Shown here: piece after piece, positions 1-6,956 of the stretch
How positions within the stretch are numbered: position 1 is the stretch's first letter
Layout of the letters: each line of letters starts with the position of its first letter
NCBI RefSeq assembly: GCF_008704715.1
Contig: NZ_CP023689.1
Location: 5,456,001 to 5,520,000, forward strand
DNA: 64,000 nucleotides
Direction of reading: 5' to 3'
DNA from: Streptomyces chartreusis
Lineage (GTDB): Bacteria > Actinomycetota > Actinomycetes > Streptomycetales > Streptomycetaceae
Program-made: the position numbers and the translations under genes
Notes under the pieces: model-generated
Database searches by the model: none
What the model saw: only the letters and a program-made list of their open reading frames with translations
What the model was told of the DNA's origin: nothing

Positions 1-235
1 CAGCACCCAGTCCTCGGTCATCCCCTCCCGCACGGAACTCGACACGTCGTACGCCGACCTCGCCGCCCGCTACCCCGAGGGCGAACAGGTCCCGGTCCCC
101 CCGAACTGGGGCGGCTTCCGGGTGGCCCCCCAGACGGTCGAGTTCTGGCAGGGCAGGGAAAACCGCCTGCACGACCGCTTGCGCTATGTGGCGGAGCAGG
201 ACGGCGGGTGGCGGGTGGAGCGGCTGAGTCCGTGA
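1..235 (+). CDS. pdxH: pyridoxamine 5'-phosphate oxidase, 3' end only
   Basis: The frame is open from the window edge to a TGA at 233-235, giving the last 77 residues. The tail carries the family's C-terminal signature: PNWGGFRV, then VEFWQGRENRLHDR and a final WRVERLSP. PdxH is an FMN enzyme that oxidises pyridoxamine or pyridoxine phosphate to pyridoxal phosphate. The start and the FMN-binding N-terminal half lie outside the window. A hairpin begins three bases after the stop and could end its transcript. The identification from this tail is secure; a second, divergent member of the family lies at 51357-52013. Confidence 0.93.
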   Translation, partial: STQSSVIPSRTELDTSYADLAARYPEGEQVPVPPNWGGFRVAPQTVEFWQGRENRLHDRLRYVAEQDGGWRVERLSP

Positions 236-237
236 GG

Positions 238-257
238 CTGGGGCGACACAAGGCCCC
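238..257. terminator. GC-rich hairpin after pdxH
   Basis: TGGGGC and GCCCCA pair across an 8-nt loop. It sits directly behind the pdxH stop and also at the 3' end of the small minus-strand transcript proposed at 238-476, so it could terminate from both sides. There is no clear U-tract, which is common in Streptomyces. Confidence 0.6.
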
Positions 258-411
258 AGGACAGCAGGCGACCCGCGAGCCTGGTCCTCCATTGGAGGAG
301 CCGGTCGGACGTACCGGCGGCCCGCGGGTCGGGTGACTGCTTGGAAATGGGCCGGCTGCACGCGTACCTCACGTGCTGGTCCGGCACCGCACTGCGTGTG
401 GTGGCGGGCCG

Positions 412-450
412 CTAGCCCGCAGCCACCTCGTACGTCCGGGTTTCAATCAT
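412..450 (-). CDS. 12-residue peptide ORF behind a perfect extended Shine-Dalgarno
   Basis: The ORF reads MIETRTYEVAAG and stops at TAG. It is far below normal gene-calling limits. What supports it is its setting: a consensus-like promoter with a 17-bp spacer, a predicted leader of about 26 nt, and a 14-nt Shine-Dalgarno fully complementary to the 16S rRNA 3' tail, with GGAGG 11 nt from the ATG. The peptide has no cysteine, tryptophan or run of one amino acid that would mark a classic attenuation leader, and no gene follows on the strand. I do not recognise a function. It could be a real micropeptide, or a ribosome-loading device for the RNA. Confidence 0.5.
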   Translation of the reverse strand: MIETRTYEVAAG

Positions 451-456
451 TTACCC

Positions 457-470
457 GATCACCTCCTTTC
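457..470 (-). promoter_or_regulatory. 14-nt perfect Shine-Dalgarno
   Basis: On the minus strand this reads GAAAGGAGGTGATC, complementary over its whole length to the mature 16S rRNA 3' end (GATCACCTCCTTTC reads directly on the plus strand). Normal Streptomyces genes use 4-6 nt of this. It decides the start of the 12-codon ORF. Confidence 0.75.
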
Positions 471-483
471 CTACGTAAGGCAC

Positions 484-512
484 ACCCTAGGAACCGGCCG
501 GGCGGCGATCAA
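484..512 (-). promoter_or_regulatory. housekeeping-type promoter for the small minus-strand gene
   Basis: The minus strand shows TTGATC (512-507), a 17-bp spacer, then TAGGGT (489-484). These match the -35 and -10 patterns of the main Streptomyces sigma factor with ideal spacing. Transcription would begin near 476, just before the extended Shine-Dalgarno. Confidence 0.6.
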
Positions 513-681
513 CTGCTTTTTCGAATGGTTGATGCCGACGATTCCGGGCGGGCGGACCATGCCCGTATGTCCGACTCGCGGCGTAAAGACTAGAATGTCT
601 GACGATGTGCGATGTGTTCTGAGATCCGCCTCTGGCGTCACTTGATCGACCGTTGCCCACCCAATCGATAGGCGGCACCCG

Positions 682-978
682 ATGATCGGCGTGCTCGTGA
701 CTTTCACGCAGACCGAAAAGTTCGATCGTTCAGCCCTCGCAAAGGTCGCCGGCGAACTCCGGGGACCGTTCGAAGGCATGGCCGGCCTTCGCTTCAAGAG
801 CTTCATGCTCGGCGAAGACGGCATTCAGGCCAGGAACTTCTACGTATGGGATGACGAGGACAAAGCCCGCGCCTTCTTCACGGAGGAGCTCGTCGGCAAG
901 GTGACGGGGGTTTATGGCGTCCCGCCCAAAATCGAATACCTCGACATCATGGAGTTCGTCGACAACTCTGGTGCCTGA
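682..978 (+). CDS. YdhR-like small monooxygenase-fold protein
   Basis: The 98-residue product resembles the YdhR family of dimeric alpha/beta-barrel (ABM-fold) proteins: it is one domain long, begins with a hydrophobic beta strand (MIGVLVTFTQ), has a central YVWDDEDKARAFF segment typical of the fold, and ends in an IEYLDIMEF strand. YdhR proteins are called putative monooxygenases, but their substrates are mostly unknown. The ribosome site is weak (AGGCGG upstream). The gene and about 250 bp before it are visibly less GC-rich than all neighbours, with codons ending in A or T (GAA, AAA, TTC mixed), suggesting later acquisition. A weak TAGAAT box at 591-596 could be its -10. Confidence 0.7.
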   Translation: MIGVLVTFTQTEKFDRSALAKVAGELRGPFEGMAGLRFKSFMLGEDGIQARNFYVWDDEDKARAFFTEELVGKVTGVYGVPPKIEYLDIMEFVDNSGA

Positions 979-1020
979 CCGGGCCGTTTGACGGATGAGG
1001 ATCGCGACTCGATACGCGCC

Positions 1021-1926
1021 CTAGGCCGCCATCGTCGCCAGCAGATTGCTCACCAGCGGATCTGGGTCGTCCCGGCGCGAGGCGACTGCCACCCGCGTGT
1101 GTTCCGTGGTCGGCGTGACGGGGCGGAAGGCGGTGCCCCTGAGGCGGATTCGGTGGATGCTGGTGGGGGCCAGGGAGACGCCGAGGCCCGCTTCCACGAG
1201 GGCGCAGACCGTCTGCCATTCGACGGCCTCCTGGGTGACCCGGGGGGTGAAGCCGGCCGTGGAGCACAGGGCCGTGATGCGGTCGTGGAGGCCGGGGCCC
1301 GCCTCGCGGGGCAGGAGGACGAACGGGGAGTCGGCCAGGTCGTGCAGGGCCACGGTGCGCTGGGCGGCCAAGGGGTGGGTCGTGGGGAGTACGGCCACGA
1401 AGGGTTCCGTGAGGATCGTGCGGAAGGCGAGCGCGGGGTCGTCGTCCGGGGGTTCGCGGAGCAGGCCGATGTCGATCGTTCCGGCGTGCAGGGCGGCCAG
1501 TTGGGGTGCCGTGGTCATCTCCCTGATGTCCAGGTGGACGTCGGGGTAGCGCTCGCGGTGGGTGCGCAGCAGGCCCGGCAGGACGGTCAGGGCGAGGGAG
1601 GCCGCGAAGCCGATGCGGAGGGTGCCGGTGCGGCCGGTGGCGACCGCGCGGGCGGCGGCGAGGCCGTCCGCGAGGGCTTCGAGGGCGTGGCGGGCGGCCG
1701 GGAGCAGGGCGTGGCCGGCGGGGGTGAGGGCGATGCGGCCGGGGGTGCGGGTGAGCAGGGGGTGGCCGACCTTGGCCTCGAGGCGGCGGATCTGCTGGCT
1801 CAGGGGCGGCTGGGCGATACCGAGGCGGGCCGCGGCGTGGCCGAAGTGGAGTTCCTCGGCGAGGACGGCGAAGGCGTGGAGCTGGGGGAGGGGGAGTTCG
1901 GGGCGCTCGGGCTCCTCGGTGGCCAT
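1021..1926 (-). CDS. LysR-family transcriptional regulator
   Basis: The 301-residue protein has the classic LysR layout: an N-terminal winged helix (LHFGHAAARLGIAQPPLSQQIRRLE, residues about 20-45) followed by a periplasmic-binding-type effector domain (TGTLRIGFAASLAL onward). The start chosen gives MATEEPERPELPL with GGAG just upstream; an ATG at 1953 would add nine residues. It is transcribed divergently from the RidA gene at 1999, the usual arrangement for a LysR regulator and its target, and a direct repeat lies between them. The effector is unknown. The 473-codon plus-strand frame across this gene is a shadow. Confidence 0.92.
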   Translation of the reverse strand: MATEEPERPELPLPQLHAFAVLAEELHFGHAAARLGIAQPPLSQQIRRLEAKVGHPLLTRTPGRIALTPAGHALLPAARHALEALADGLAAARAVATGRTGTLRIGFAASLALTVLPGLLRTHRERYPDVHLDIREMTTAPQLAALHAGTIDIGLLREPPDDDPALAFRTILTEPFVAVLPTTHPLAAQRTVALHDLADSPFVLLPREAGPGLHDRITALCSTAGFTPRVTQEAVEWQTVCALVEAGLGVSLAPTSIHRIRLRGTAFRPVTPTTEHTRVAVASRRDDPDPLVSNLLATMAA

Positions 1927-1958
1927 ATCTCCAGAGGTATCACGAGGCCGCATGCCGC

Positions 1959-1973
1959 GTATTGGACGTATTG
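1959..1973. promoter_or_regulatory. GTATTG direct repeat between lysR and ridA genes
   Basis: GTATTG occurs at 1959-1964 and again at 1968-1973, nine bases apart centre to centre, in the short divergent region between the LysR and RidA genes. It is a candidate binding site for the LysR protein. The repeat is short, so this is a suggestion only. Confidence 0.35.
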
Positions 1974-1998
1974 TCGCCGGCTGCCTAGCGTGCCGGGC

Positions 1999-2409
1999 AT
2001 GACGGAGCGGCAGGTGGGGCGGCGGGCGGTGCTGAGCGGGTCGGTCTTCGAGGAGGAGATCGGGTACGCGCGTGCCGTGGTCGACGGGGACTGGGTGCAT
2101 GTGTCGGGGACGACCGGGTTCGACTACGCGGCGATGACGATCTCCGAGGACGTGGTGGAGCAGGCGGAGCAGTGTCTGCGGAATGTGGGGGCCGCGCTGG
2201 AGGCGGCGGGCAGTTCGTTCGCCGAGGTGGTGCGGGTGCGGTATCTGCTGCCGGAGCGTGCGGACTTCGAGCCGTGCTGGCCGGTGCTGCGGCGGTACTT
2301 CGGTCAGGTGCGGCCGGCGGCGACGATGATGGTGTGCGGGCTCGCGGATCCTCGTATGAAGATCGAGATTGAGGTGTACGCGCGCAGGGGAAATGGCACA
2401 TGTGTCTGA
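1999..2409 (+). CDS. RidA (YjgF/YER057c/UK114) family protein
   Basis: The 136-residue protein matches RidA family length and order: GYARAVVDGDWVHVSGTTGF near residues 20-40, the helix EQAEQCLRNVGAALEAAGSS, and the C-terminal strand MKIEIEVYARR. RidA proteins form trimers that hydrolyse reactive enamine/imine intermediates released by PLP enzymes. The start is the ATG that gives MTERQVGRRAVLSG; the upstream open frame is the shadow of lysR. Its stop overlaps the following GNAT gene by 17 nt, so the two are probably co-transcribed and possibly controlled by the divergent LysR protein. Confidence 0.9.
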   Translation: MTERQVGRRAVLSGSVFEEEIGYARAVVDGDWVHVSGTTGFDYAAMTISEDVVEQAEQCLRNVGAALEAAGSSFAEVVRVRYLLPERADFEPCWPVLRRYFGQVRPAATMMVCGLADPRMKIEIEVYARRGNGTCV

Positions 2410-2842
2410 TCTTCGGATTGTTCCGGTGGACGGCGAGGCGATGCTTCAGGAGTGGCGCCACGTCCACAACGTGATCGTTCCTCCCGCGGCCATGGATCTG
2501 GGTGAGGTGCGCAAGCGCAGCAGGCGGTACCGGCTGCGGAACGCGTACGTAGGAGATGTGCTCGTCGGCTGCTCGACCGTACGGCCGCCGGCGGGCGAGG
2601 ACGCGGTGGCGACCGTCATCGCGCGCGTGCTGCCCGAGTACCGGGGGCACGGGTACGGCACGAGACTGTTCCGGCACGGGCTCGCGTACGCGCGCGTGCT
2701 GGGCGCCAAGGTGATCGAGACGTGTGTGTCGGCCGACAACGAGGACGGGCTGCGGTTCGCGAAGGCGTGCGGGTTCGTCGAGACCGATCGGTACGTGGTG
2801 GAGGGCGGGCCCGATCTGTGGGTGGACCTGCGATTGGCCTAG
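2393..2842 (+). CDS. GNAT-family N-acetyltransferase
   Basis: The 149-residue protein has the acetyl-CoA binding core of GNATs: VATVIARVLPEYRGHGYGTRL, in which R-G-H-G-Y-G is the pyrophosphate loop (motif A), followed by ETCVSADNEDGLRFAKACGF, the usual motif B. The start ATG at 2393 is preceded by AGGGGAA and lies inside the end of ridA. An ATG at 2369 in the same frame would add eight residues but lacks a good ribosome site. The acceptor substrate cannot be told. Confidence 0.88.
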   Translation: MAHVSDLRIVPVDGEAMLQEWRHVHNVIVPPAAMDLGEVRKRSRRYRLRNAYVGDVLVGCSTVRPPAGEDAVATVIARVLPEYRGHGYGTRLFRHGLAYARVLGAKVIETCVSADNEDGLRFAKACGFVETDRYVVEGGPDLWVDLRLA

Positions 2843-2977
2843 GGGTACATCGGCTCGTACAACGATTCCTTCAATCTTGGGGAACTCGGTGTGTGCTGGG
2901 TCACGTTCCAGTTAGATGATTGCGAGTGAGCGAACCGACGTGGTGTACGTACGGACGCAGCTTGGCAGGGGGTCCAG

Positions 2978-4420
2978 GTGAGTGCTTCCCGGCGTAGTGG
3001 GACCACCGACGAGCTGGGGCCGGACGAACCCGAGCGGGACGGTCCGGACGGTTCGGCGGGTGGTTCGGAGGGTTCGGCAGGCGGCTCCGATCTGTTGGCC
3101 GCCCTGCTGGACGGGATGGACGCTGCCCTGTGCGCCTTCGACGGCGACGGTGTCGTCACGCACTGGAACCGTGAGGCGGAGCGGATCCTCGGATGGACCG
3201 CGGCCGAGGCGGTGGGCCGGCAGGGGTTCGCCGGCTGGGCGGTGCGCGAGGCCGACGCCGAGGAGGTCGAGGGGCGGCTGATGTCCGCCATGGAGGCCCC
3301 CGGGCGGCAGGTGCACGAGTTCGCGCTGCTGACCAAGGATGGCGGGCGGGTGCTCGTGCGTACGCAGTCGGCGGCCGTGCGCGGGCCCGACGGGAAGCCC
3401 GCGGGCGTGTACTGCGCGTTCAGCGAGGTGCACGCGCAGATCGATCTGGAGCGGTCGATCGCGCTGAGCGAGGCGTTGTTCGAGGACGCGTCGTGGGGCG
3501 TGGTGCTGGTCGACGCGGATCTGCGACCGGCGGTTGTGAACGCTCACGCGGCTCGTGCGCTGGGCATCGGGCGTACGTCCGTGCTGGGGCGGCCGCTGGG
3601 TGAGCTGCTCGCGCAGGGGGTCGAGGAGCTGGAGAGCGCGCTCACGCACGTCCTGGCGGAGGGTGCGCCGCCGGCGCCGGCCGAGATCTGGGTGAGTGTG
3701 CGGACGCCGGACGGTGAGCGGCGTCGCTGCTGGCGGTGCGGTTTCGTACGGCTGGCGTCGCCGCTGGCGGAGGAGCCCGTGCCGCTCGGGGTGGGCTGGC
3801 TCTTCCAGGACGTGACGGAGGCCAAGCAGGCGGAGCAGGAGGCGGCGATGCTGCGCTTCCGCACCAATCAGCTGCACCGTGCCGCGCGGGCCGCCGCCGA
3901 GTGCGAGGACCCCGCGGAGGCGGCGACGGTGCATCTGGACTTCGCGCTGGCCGGGTTCGCCGATCACGCGCTGATCGACCGGGTCGCGGGCGGTGCGGTG
4001 CCGGATCAGACGGCGGGCGGGGAGACCCCGGATCCCGTACGGCTGGTCCGGGTCGCCGTGACGCCGTCCGGGGCGCCGGGTCCGAGCCGGCTGGGCGGGG
4101 AGGCCGGGTTGCCCGTGCGGTACGCGGAGGGGCATCCGGCGTTGCAGTGCGTGGCGCGGGCCGGGTCGGTGCGGGCGGACGCGGGGGAGTTGCCGGCGCA
4201 GCGGGCGCGTGAGTGGGCCGTGGCGCGGCAGTGGCCGGCGGACGCGGTGCACGTGCTGTGCGCGGTGCTGCGGAGCCGGGGCCGGACGCTGGGCGTCGTG
4301 ACGTTCCTGCGCGGCTCGGGCCGGACCGCGTTCGGCCGCGGCGACGCGGTGTACGCGGAGGACGTGGCGGTACGGATCGCTGCAGCGCTGGATCTGGCGG
4401 GGGCAGTGGAGCGGGAGTAG
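2978..4420 (+). CDS. PAS-PAS-GAF sensory protein
   Basis: The 480-residue soluble protein starts with a low-complexity Asp/Gly/Ser tail to about residue 35. Two PAS-like domains follow: LLDGMDAALCAFDGDGVVTHWNREAERILGW opens the first, and LFEDASWGVVLVDADLRPAVVNAHAARALG the second. A linker helix rich in Glu and Ala leads to a GAF-like C-terminal domain (about 300-480). No histidine kinase, PP2C phosphatase, GGDEF or HTH domain follows, so any output must be through protein contact. The start is GTG with AGG upstream. It converges on the SIS-domain gene. Confidence 0.82.
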   Translation: MSASRRSGTTDELGPDEPERDGPDGSAGGSEGSAGGSDLLAALLDGMDAALCAFDGDGVVTHWNREAERILGWTAAEAVGRQGFAGWAVREADAEEVEGRLMSAMEAPGRQVHEFALLTKDGGRVLVRTQSAAVRGPDGKPAGVYCAFSEVHAQIDLERSIALSEALFEDASWGVVLVDADLRPAVVNAHAARALGIGRTSVLGRPLGELLAQGVEELESALTHVLAEGAPPAPAEIWVSVRTPDGERRRCWRCGFVRLASPLAEEPVPLGVGWLFQDVTEAKQAEQEAAMLRFRTNQLHRAARAAAECEDPAEAATVHLDFALAGFADHALIDRVAGGAVPDQTAGGETPDPVRLVRVAVTPSGAPGPSRLGGEAGLPVRYAEGHPALQCVARAGSVRADAGELPAQRAREWAVARQWPADAVHVLCAVLRSRGRTLGVVTFLRGSGRTAFGRGDAVYAEDVAVRIAAALDLAGAVERE

Positions 4421-4466
4421 CCCCCGCCCCGCCCGGCGACGCTCGCCAGGCCGGCCTCGTCCCGCC

Positions 4467-5222
4467 TCACTGCCGGTAGAAGATCCGGTCCCCGTACTTC
4501 TCGAACACCCGCCTGTTCCAGTCGTGGCCGCCGTCGACGTTGCCCGAGCGCAGGAGCGGGGGCTCGATGCCGCGGTCGGCCAGGGTGGCGGCCGCGGTGG
4601 CCATGACGGACTGGAGGAGGGCCGAGGTGACGACCGTGGACGCGGGGGCGAAGGGCGCGGGGATCGTGTCGAGGGTGAGCTCGGCGTCACCGATCGCGAT
4701 CTTCGAGTCGAGGACGATGTCGCAGTGGTCCTTGAGGTAGGTCCCGGAGACATGGCGGGACGTCGTCTCCGAGGCGTACGCCACCGAGGTCACGCCGATG
4801 ACGCGGACGCCGAGGGCGCGGGCGGCCATGGCCATCTCGACGGGGAGGGCGTTGCGGCCGGAGAGGGAGATGATCACCAGGGCGTCGCCGGAGCGCAGCG
4901 GAGAGCTTTCCAGGACCACGCTCGCGAGGCCGTCGACGCGTTCGAGGGCGGAGCCGAGGGTGGCGGGCATGACGTCTACGCCGACGACGCCGGGCACGGC
5001 CAGCAGGTTCATCAGGGCGAGGCCGCCCGCGCGGTAGACGACGTCCTGGGCGGCGAGGGAGGAGTGACCGGCGCCGAAGGCGAAGAGCCGGCCGTCGGCG
5101 GCGACCGTGTCGGCGAGCAGGGTGCCGGCCGCCTCGATGTTCTCGGCCTCCTCGTCACGGACCCGCTGGAGCAGGCCGATCGCGGCGTCGAAGAACTGGT
5201 CGGCCGGCGTGCTGTCGCTCAT
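4467..5222 (-). CDS. SIS-domain sugar-phosphate protein (UPF0309 type)
   Basis: The 251-residue protein is a single SIS (sugar isomerase) domain: FAFGAGHSSLAAQDVVYRAGG, then SGDALVIISLSGRNALPVEMAMAARALGV with the phospho-sugar binding serines, and a C-terminal GNVDGGHDWNRRVFEKYGDRIF. Family proteins bind or isomerise amino-sugar phosphates; the exact reaction is not known. The ATG at 5222 is preceded by AGGG. A DasR-like operator lies about 50 bp upstream, which fits a link to N-acetylglucosamine metabolism. Confidence 0.85.
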   Translation of the reverse strand: MSDSTPADQFFDAAIGLLQRVRDEEAENIEAAGTLLADTVAADGRLFAFGAGHSSLAAQDVVYRAGGLALMNLLAVPGVVGVDVMPATLGSALERVDGLASVVLESSPLRSGDALVIISLSGRNALPVEMAMAARALGVRVIGVTSVAYASETTSRHVSGTYLKDHCDIVLDSKIAIGDAELTLDTIPAPFAPASTVVTSALLQSVMATAAATLADRGIEPPLLRSGNVDGGHDWNRRVFEKYGDRIFYRQ

Positions 5223-5571
5223 GCGGGGCCCTCCCGGGTCGCGGATGCGAATGTGTCGCGGATCACCGTGCGGTCTGGACCAGTGCGGTGTCAATACGGT
5301 GCGTGTGCCCCTGGCGCCTGTGCGGGTTCGGTCGGACGGGCGCAGTGCCGTCGGCGCGTCACTCCCGGTTCACTCCCGGTGCCGAAGCCGGTCGCGCACG
5401 GCCGCGGGGCCGCCGGGATACGGCCGGAGAGGGGCCGTACACCCCCTGGTTCCAACGGCTCGGCACGGTTGTCAGTGGTATCCGGCAGAATTGAGTGCAG
5501 GGCCAGCGCACGCGCCGCGGAGCTGTCTCGCTTCCGGCTGAGCTAATCGCAGAGCTAATCGAGGGGCACGT
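5223..5571. other. divergent intergenic region, SIS gene and dmdR1
   Basis: This 349-bp stretch separates two divergent genes. It holds the dre-like operator near the SIS gene. I see no iron-box palindrome in front of dmdR1. Two GAGCTAATCG copies (5539-5548 and 5551-5560) occur just before the dmdR1 start; their meaning is unknown. Long open frames run through it on the minus strand because they oppose dmdR1. Confidence 0.6.
5269..5284. promoter_or_regulatory. DasR-responsive element (dre)-like operator
   Basis: The sequence TGCGGTCTGGACCAGT matches the DasR consensus (ACTGGTCTAGACCAGT) at 12 or 13 of 16 positions, depending on the variable second base, and has an intact GGTCTGGACC core. On the minus strand it lies immediately downstream of a TTGACA hexamer (5294-5289), where it would sit between -35 and -10 of the SIS gene. 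DasR is the GntR-family N-acetylglucosamine regulator of Streptomyces; control by it here is inferred. Confidence 0.55.
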
Positions 5572-6264
5572 ATGTCCGGACTGATCGACACCACGGAGAT
5601 GTATCTCCGCACCATCCTCGAGCTGGAGGAGGAAGGTGTGGTCCCCATGCGCGCCCGGATCGCCGAGCGGCTGGACCAGAGCGGACCGACCGTGAGCCAG
5701 ACGGTGGCGCGGATGGAGCGTGACGGGCTGGTGTCCGTGGCGTCCGACCGGCACCTGGAGCTGACGGACGAGGGGCGCCGGCTGGCCACCCGCGTCATGC
5801 GCAAGCACCGCCTCGCCGAGTGTCTGCTCGTCGATGTGATCGGGCTGGAGTGGGAGCAGGTGCACGCCGAGGCGTGTCGCTGGGAGCACGTGATGAGCGA
5901 GGCGGTGGAGCGCCGGGTGCTGGAGCTGCTGCGCCACCCCACCGAGTCGCCGTACGGCAACCCGATCCCCGGTCTGGAGGAGCTCGGCGAGAAGGACGGC
6001 GCCGACCCGTTCCTGGACGAGGGCATGGTCTCGCTGGCCGACCTCGACCCGGGTGTCGAGGGCAAGACCGTCGTGGTGCGCCGGATCGGTGAGCCGATCC
6101 AGACCGACGCGCAGCTGATGTACACGCTGCGCCGGGCGGGCGTGCAGCCCGGCTCGGTGGTGAGCGTGACCGAGTCCGCGGGCGGTGTGCTGGTGGGCAG
6201 CGGTGGTGAGGCGGCCGAGCTGGAGGCGGACGTCGCCTCGCATGTGTTCGTCGCGAAGCGCTGA
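5572..6264 (+). CDS. dmdR1: DtxR-family iron-dependent repressor DmdR1
   Basis: The 230-residue protein is a DtxR/IdeR-family Fe(II)-activated repressor. An N-terminal winged helix (IAERLDQSGPTVSQTVARMERDGLV) is followed by the metal-binding dimer domain: Met10, Cys102, Glu105 and His106 of the primary site are all present (DTTEM; ACRWEH). An SH3-like C-terminal domain occupies about 150-230. It controls siderophore and iron genes through 19-bp iron boxes. In S. coelicolor the orthologue (SCO4394) is overlapped by an antiparallel gene, adm; long minus-strand frames are also open here. The gene starts at ATG after GAGGGGCACGT. Confidence 0.95.
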   Translation: MSGLIDTTEMYLRTILELEEEGVVPMRARIAERLDQSGPTVSQTVARMERDGLVSVASDRHLELTDEGRRLATRVMRKHRLAECLLVDVIGLEWEQVHAEACRWEHVMSEAVERRVLELLRHPTESPYGNPIPGLEELGEKDGADPFLDEGMVSLADLDPGVEGKTVVVRRIGEPIQTDAQLMYTLRRAGVQPGSVVSVTESAGGVLVGSGGEAAELEADVASHVFVAKR

Positions 6265-6956
6265 CCGGCGGCAGTCGTCCATCTCGAGTTCTCTCCCGTG
6301 TAATTCCCGGTAAGGGAGCGGGAGTTGTGGCGATCCGTCGATCTTTTCCATTCCAAGATTCAGTGCGCGGAATCGCAGCGCCCGGCGGATTCGCGTGCGA
6401 GGCTGTCGCGTGAGGCATATGACCTGAGGGCTCTTGGCCGTGACGGACAGTGATGCGTCCGGCCGGGGAGGGGGCGCGAGGATGTGCCGTGAACGTGGAG
6501 AGGGCCCCGGCGCCGTGTGGCGCCGGGGCCTGTCCTCCCCTGTGCTGACCTGGAGCCCCGAGCTCTCAAGGTCATCCCCTTCGGACCGGTTTCCCCGAGC
6601 GGTCCGCCTCCCGGTGAAGATCTCCCCTCGACGGTGGCGATCAATCCTTGGAGGGGGTCACTCGAATGAGGGGTGTTGTCCGCGCGACCCGGTCTTTCGA
6701 ATAGGGGTTCGATAGTCTGCGGGGTGACGGGTCATGCGGAACGTGCGCTTCAGGAATGTGCGCATAAGATCACGTCAGACACACAGGACATGCACATCGC
6801 GTGCGGGGGCATCCACGACACGTGCGGCGCAGGTGACGCAGGTGGCCCAAGGTGCTCGCGGAGGCGACGGCAGATACGGCAGGCACGGCAAGCAGGACGC
6901 GGATGACAGGACCGTCCGACTCGCGCGGTCCGAGCGGATCTAGGGGGGCCAGACCG
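6265..6956. other. 692-bp intergenic region
   Basis: It holds one strong feature, the perfect 12-bp-stem hairpin at 6503-6530. A possible promoter for the downstream hydrolase is TTGTCC (about 6674) with GATAGTCT (about 6711) further on, but spacing is not ideal. Short open frames here run through the hairpin and show no codon bias, so I do not call genes. Confidence 0.5.
6503..6530. terminator. perfect 12-bp stem-loop terminator
   Basis: GGCCCCGGCGCC and GGCGCCGGGGCC pair perfectly across a GTGT loop, followed on the plus strand by TGTCCTCCCCTG. This is the strongest hairpin in the dmdR1-hydrolase gap, 240 bp after dmdR1. Confidence 0.75.

Larger units (their letters stand above)
238..476 (-). 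ncRNA. candidate small RNA carrying a 12-codon ORF
   Basis: A minus-strand promoter (484-512) predicts a start near 476, and a hairpin at 238-257 is a plausible end, giving a transcript of about 240 nt with no larger gene in it. The RNA opens with an exceptional ribosome binding site, encodes a 12-residue peptide, then continues for about 170 nt of structured sequence. That part includes a hairpin at 285-299 whose minus-strand arm exposes CCUCC, able in principle to pair with the leader's GGAGG. No protein-coding gene lies downstream on this strand, since pdxH converges on it. The boundaries and the RNA itself are inferred from signals only. Confidence 0.45.

Noticed and set aside
457..470. 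16S rRNA 3'-end fragment on the plus strand
   Set aside because: Only the 14-nt anti-Shine-Dalgarno tail matches; flanking bases are not rRNA. The minus-strand reading as an extended ribosome site with a promoter fits better.
988..2409. 473-codon plus-strand frame joined to ridA
   Set aside because: Its first 1 kb opposes the well-supported lysR gene and has no protein-like composition; only the last 136 codons (from 1999) are RidA.
2912..4753. 613-codon minus-strand frame across the PAS gene
   Set aside because: It is a GC-driven shadow of the PAS protein and the SIS gene end; low-complexity Arg/Pro/Ser sequence, no ribosome site.
6434..6715. 93-codon ORF downstream of dmdR1
   Set aside because: It runs through a perfect 12-bp-stem terminator and shows no codon bias or ribosome site.
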